A stretch of 32,970 nucleotides of DNA. It comes from Streptomyces lycii (GTDB taxonomy: Bacteria > Actinomycetota > Actinomycetes > Streptomycetales > Streptomycetaceae). The translations under genes were made by a program, and so were the position numbers. Below the pieces are notes generated by a model. That model was not told the DNA's origin and did not search any database. It saw nothing but the letters and a program-made list of their open reading frames with translations. This document shows, one piece after another, positions 31,929 to 32,970 of this stretch. The stretch spans positions 1 through 32,970 of the forward strand of contig NZ_WHPN01000025.1 of assembly GCF_009735685.1 (NCBI RefSeq), read 5' to 3'. Positions within the stretch are counted from its first letter, which is position 1; every line of letters starts with the position of its first letter.

Positions 31929-32970
31929 CTACTCGTTCGTGAACTCCTCCACGACCGTGGCGCCCAACTCCCGGACGATCAGGTCGTGGCTGGACAGGGC
32001 CGAGTCGACCAGGTCCGGGTCGTCCTCGGCGGGCATGTCGTCCTCCAGCGCCACCACCGGCCGCCGCGGCTCGCTCCGGGGCTGCGGGCGGGCAGCCGCC
32101 GCCATCGCCTCGGAACGCTGGGACGGAGGCCCGGCCTCCGCACCCTGGCGCGACGGCCCGGCCCCGGCTGATTCGGGGGCCGGGGCGGTCGCGACCGACG
32201 ACGAGACGGCCCCGGAACCGTGCCCGGCACCCGGCCCCGCACCACCGGGCCCGGAACCCTGCCCGCCGGAACCCGCGCCCCAGCCGCCGGGCCCCGGTGC
32301 CGAACCGCCGCCCGAGCCGCCGAAGCCCGGGCCACCGCCCGCACCACCCGCACCCGGAACGCCCCCGTCGCCCGGCGCCCCGCCGCCGAAACCGGAACCG
32401 CCGCCGAAGCCGCCCTGCGGGGACACACCGGCACCACCGGCCCCACCGCCACCACCACCGGCGCCACCGGAGGGGTCGACCACGGATTCGATCTTCCACT
32501 GCACATGCAGCGACTCGGCCAGCGCCTCCCGCAGCACGTCCTCGCTGCCACCGCCGACGAAGCTGTCGCGCGCTCCGGCGTTCGGGAACCCGATCTGGAG
32601 CGTGGTGCCGTCGAAGCCCACGACCTCGGCGTTCTGGCTGAGGAGGATCCACGTGAAACGTCGGCGGTTCTTCACCGCCTCCAGGATGTCCGGCCACATC
32701 TGCCTGATCTGCGCGGCGCCCTGCACCATGCCCGGGGCCGCGGCGCCGGAGCCCTGGCCGGGTCCGCCGGCGGGCACCGTACCGGCCGCACCTGCCGCAC
32801 CTGCCACCGTGCCCTGCCCCGCTCCCGACGGCCCGGAGTGTCCCGGACCGCCCTGCGGTGCCGCAGCCCCCGTTGCCTGCTGCTGCGGGCCGGGCTGCCG
32901 GCCCTGTCCGGGCGCGGCGGCGGTCGGCCAGCCCCCGGGACGCCGACCCTCTCCGGCCGCCGGGGAGCCC
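31929..32970 (-). CDS. dnaX: DNA polymerase III subunit gamma/tau, C-terminal part
   Basis: The 3' end of the clamp-loader gene; the frame stays open to the window edge, so the AAA+ ATPase part lies outside. Visible is the tau-type C-terminal domain IRQMWPDILEAVKNRRRFTW followed by ILLSQNAEVVGFDGTTLQIGFPNAGARDSFV and EDVLREALAESLHVQWKIE. It is embedded between very Gly/Ala/Pro-rich linkers and followed by an acidic end (DDMPAEDDPDLVDSALSSHD ... VVEEFTNE). In streptomycetes the long glycine-rich linkers are normal for this protein. First gene of the dnaX-ebfC-recR group. Confidence 0.92.
   Translation of the reverse strand, partial: GSPAAGEGRRPGGWPTAAAPGQGRQPGPQQQATGAAAPQGGPGHSGPSGAGQGTVAGAAGAAGTVPAGGPGQGSGAAAPGMVQGAAQIRQMWPDILEAVKNRRRFTWILLSQNAEVVGFDGTTLQIGFPNAGARDSFVGGGSEDVLREALAESLHVQWKIESVVDPSGGAGGGGGGAGGAGVSPQGGFGGGSGFGGGAPGDGGVPGAGGAGGGPGFGGSGGGSAPGPGGWGAGSGGQGSGPGGAGPGAGHGSGAVSSSVATAPAPESAGAGPSRQGAEAGPPSQRSEAMAAAARPQPRSEPRRPVVALEDDMPAEDDPDLVDSALSSHDLIVRELGATVVEEFTNE

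Noticed and set aside
1..32970. CRISPR array
   Set aside because: The repeats seen are tandem minisatellites without unique spacers, and no cas genes are present.
1..32970. tRNA, rRNA or integrase/attachment site marking a genomic island
   Set aside because: No cloverleaf-like T-arm motif, integrase or transposase, or matching direct repeats at the block edges were found by eye; the island is argued from gene order only.
31929..32970. SRP RNA (ffs) near dnaX
   Set aside because: When linked to dnaX it usually lies upstream of the gene, which is outside this window; nothing like its conserved loop is seen downstream.

Overview
The window looks like a chromosomal segment of a Streptomyces species or close relative. 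GC content is very high, GTG and TTG starts are frequent, stop/start overlaps are common, and several families typical of streptomycetes are present (XRE-DUF5753 with DUF397, DUF6243, DUF5063, a SigE-family ECF sigma factor). No database search was possible; names rest on motifs and recognised family signatures.

Both ends are conserved core genes on the minus strand. The left end holds an ECF sigma factor with a linked membrane protein (522-2269), then asd and ask (2919-5272), the first two steps of the aspartate pathway. The right end holds DUF5063, recR, ebfC/ybaB and the 3' part of dnaX (29585-32970). In Actinobacteria the order dnaX-ybaB-recR ... ask-asd is broadly conserved (Mycobacterium tuberculosis shows it too). 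The roughly 24 kb between ask and DUF5063 therefore look like an accessory block in a conserved neighbourhood.

The first half of that block is rich in defence-type and selfish genes. It has a complete type I restriction-modification operon in the order hsdR-hsdS-hsdM (5703-12192) and an XRE/DUF397 regulator pair (12255-13297). Next is a small peptide operon with a stand-alone protein-L-(iso)aspartyl O-methyltransferase of the RiPP (PAMT/TgmC) type (13653-14996). It is followed by a Phd-like/RelE-like toxin-antitoxin pair (15046-15869), an AIPR-family protein with an Mrr-like nuclease motif (16058-18196) and a HEPN-domain protein (18442-19095).

The second half carries a DUF6243 protein, a hypothetical protein coupled to a large M48 membrane protease (20159-23505), a class A beta-lactamase (23954-24877) and a second PAMT of exactly the same length as the first (25009-26196). 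After these come an ECM4/YqjG-type thiol transferase and an R61-like serine hydrolase on the minus strand.

The most interesting candidate system is the PAMT locus. A 36-residue Asp/Gly/Ser-rich peptide, itself coupled by ATGA to a 13-codon upstream ORF, lies 7 nt ahead of a PAMT, with no ATP-grasp, lanthipeptide or lasso enzyme anywhere in the window. The same nucleotides that encode the end of this peptide recur before the second PAMT, but there the stop codon is gone and no matching peptide precedes it. The second candidate is the AIPR (nuclease-like N-terminus, RAMA-like C-terminus) plus HEPN pair, a plausible abortive-infection unit. Intergenic stretches are often low-complexity, GC-rich tandem repeats.
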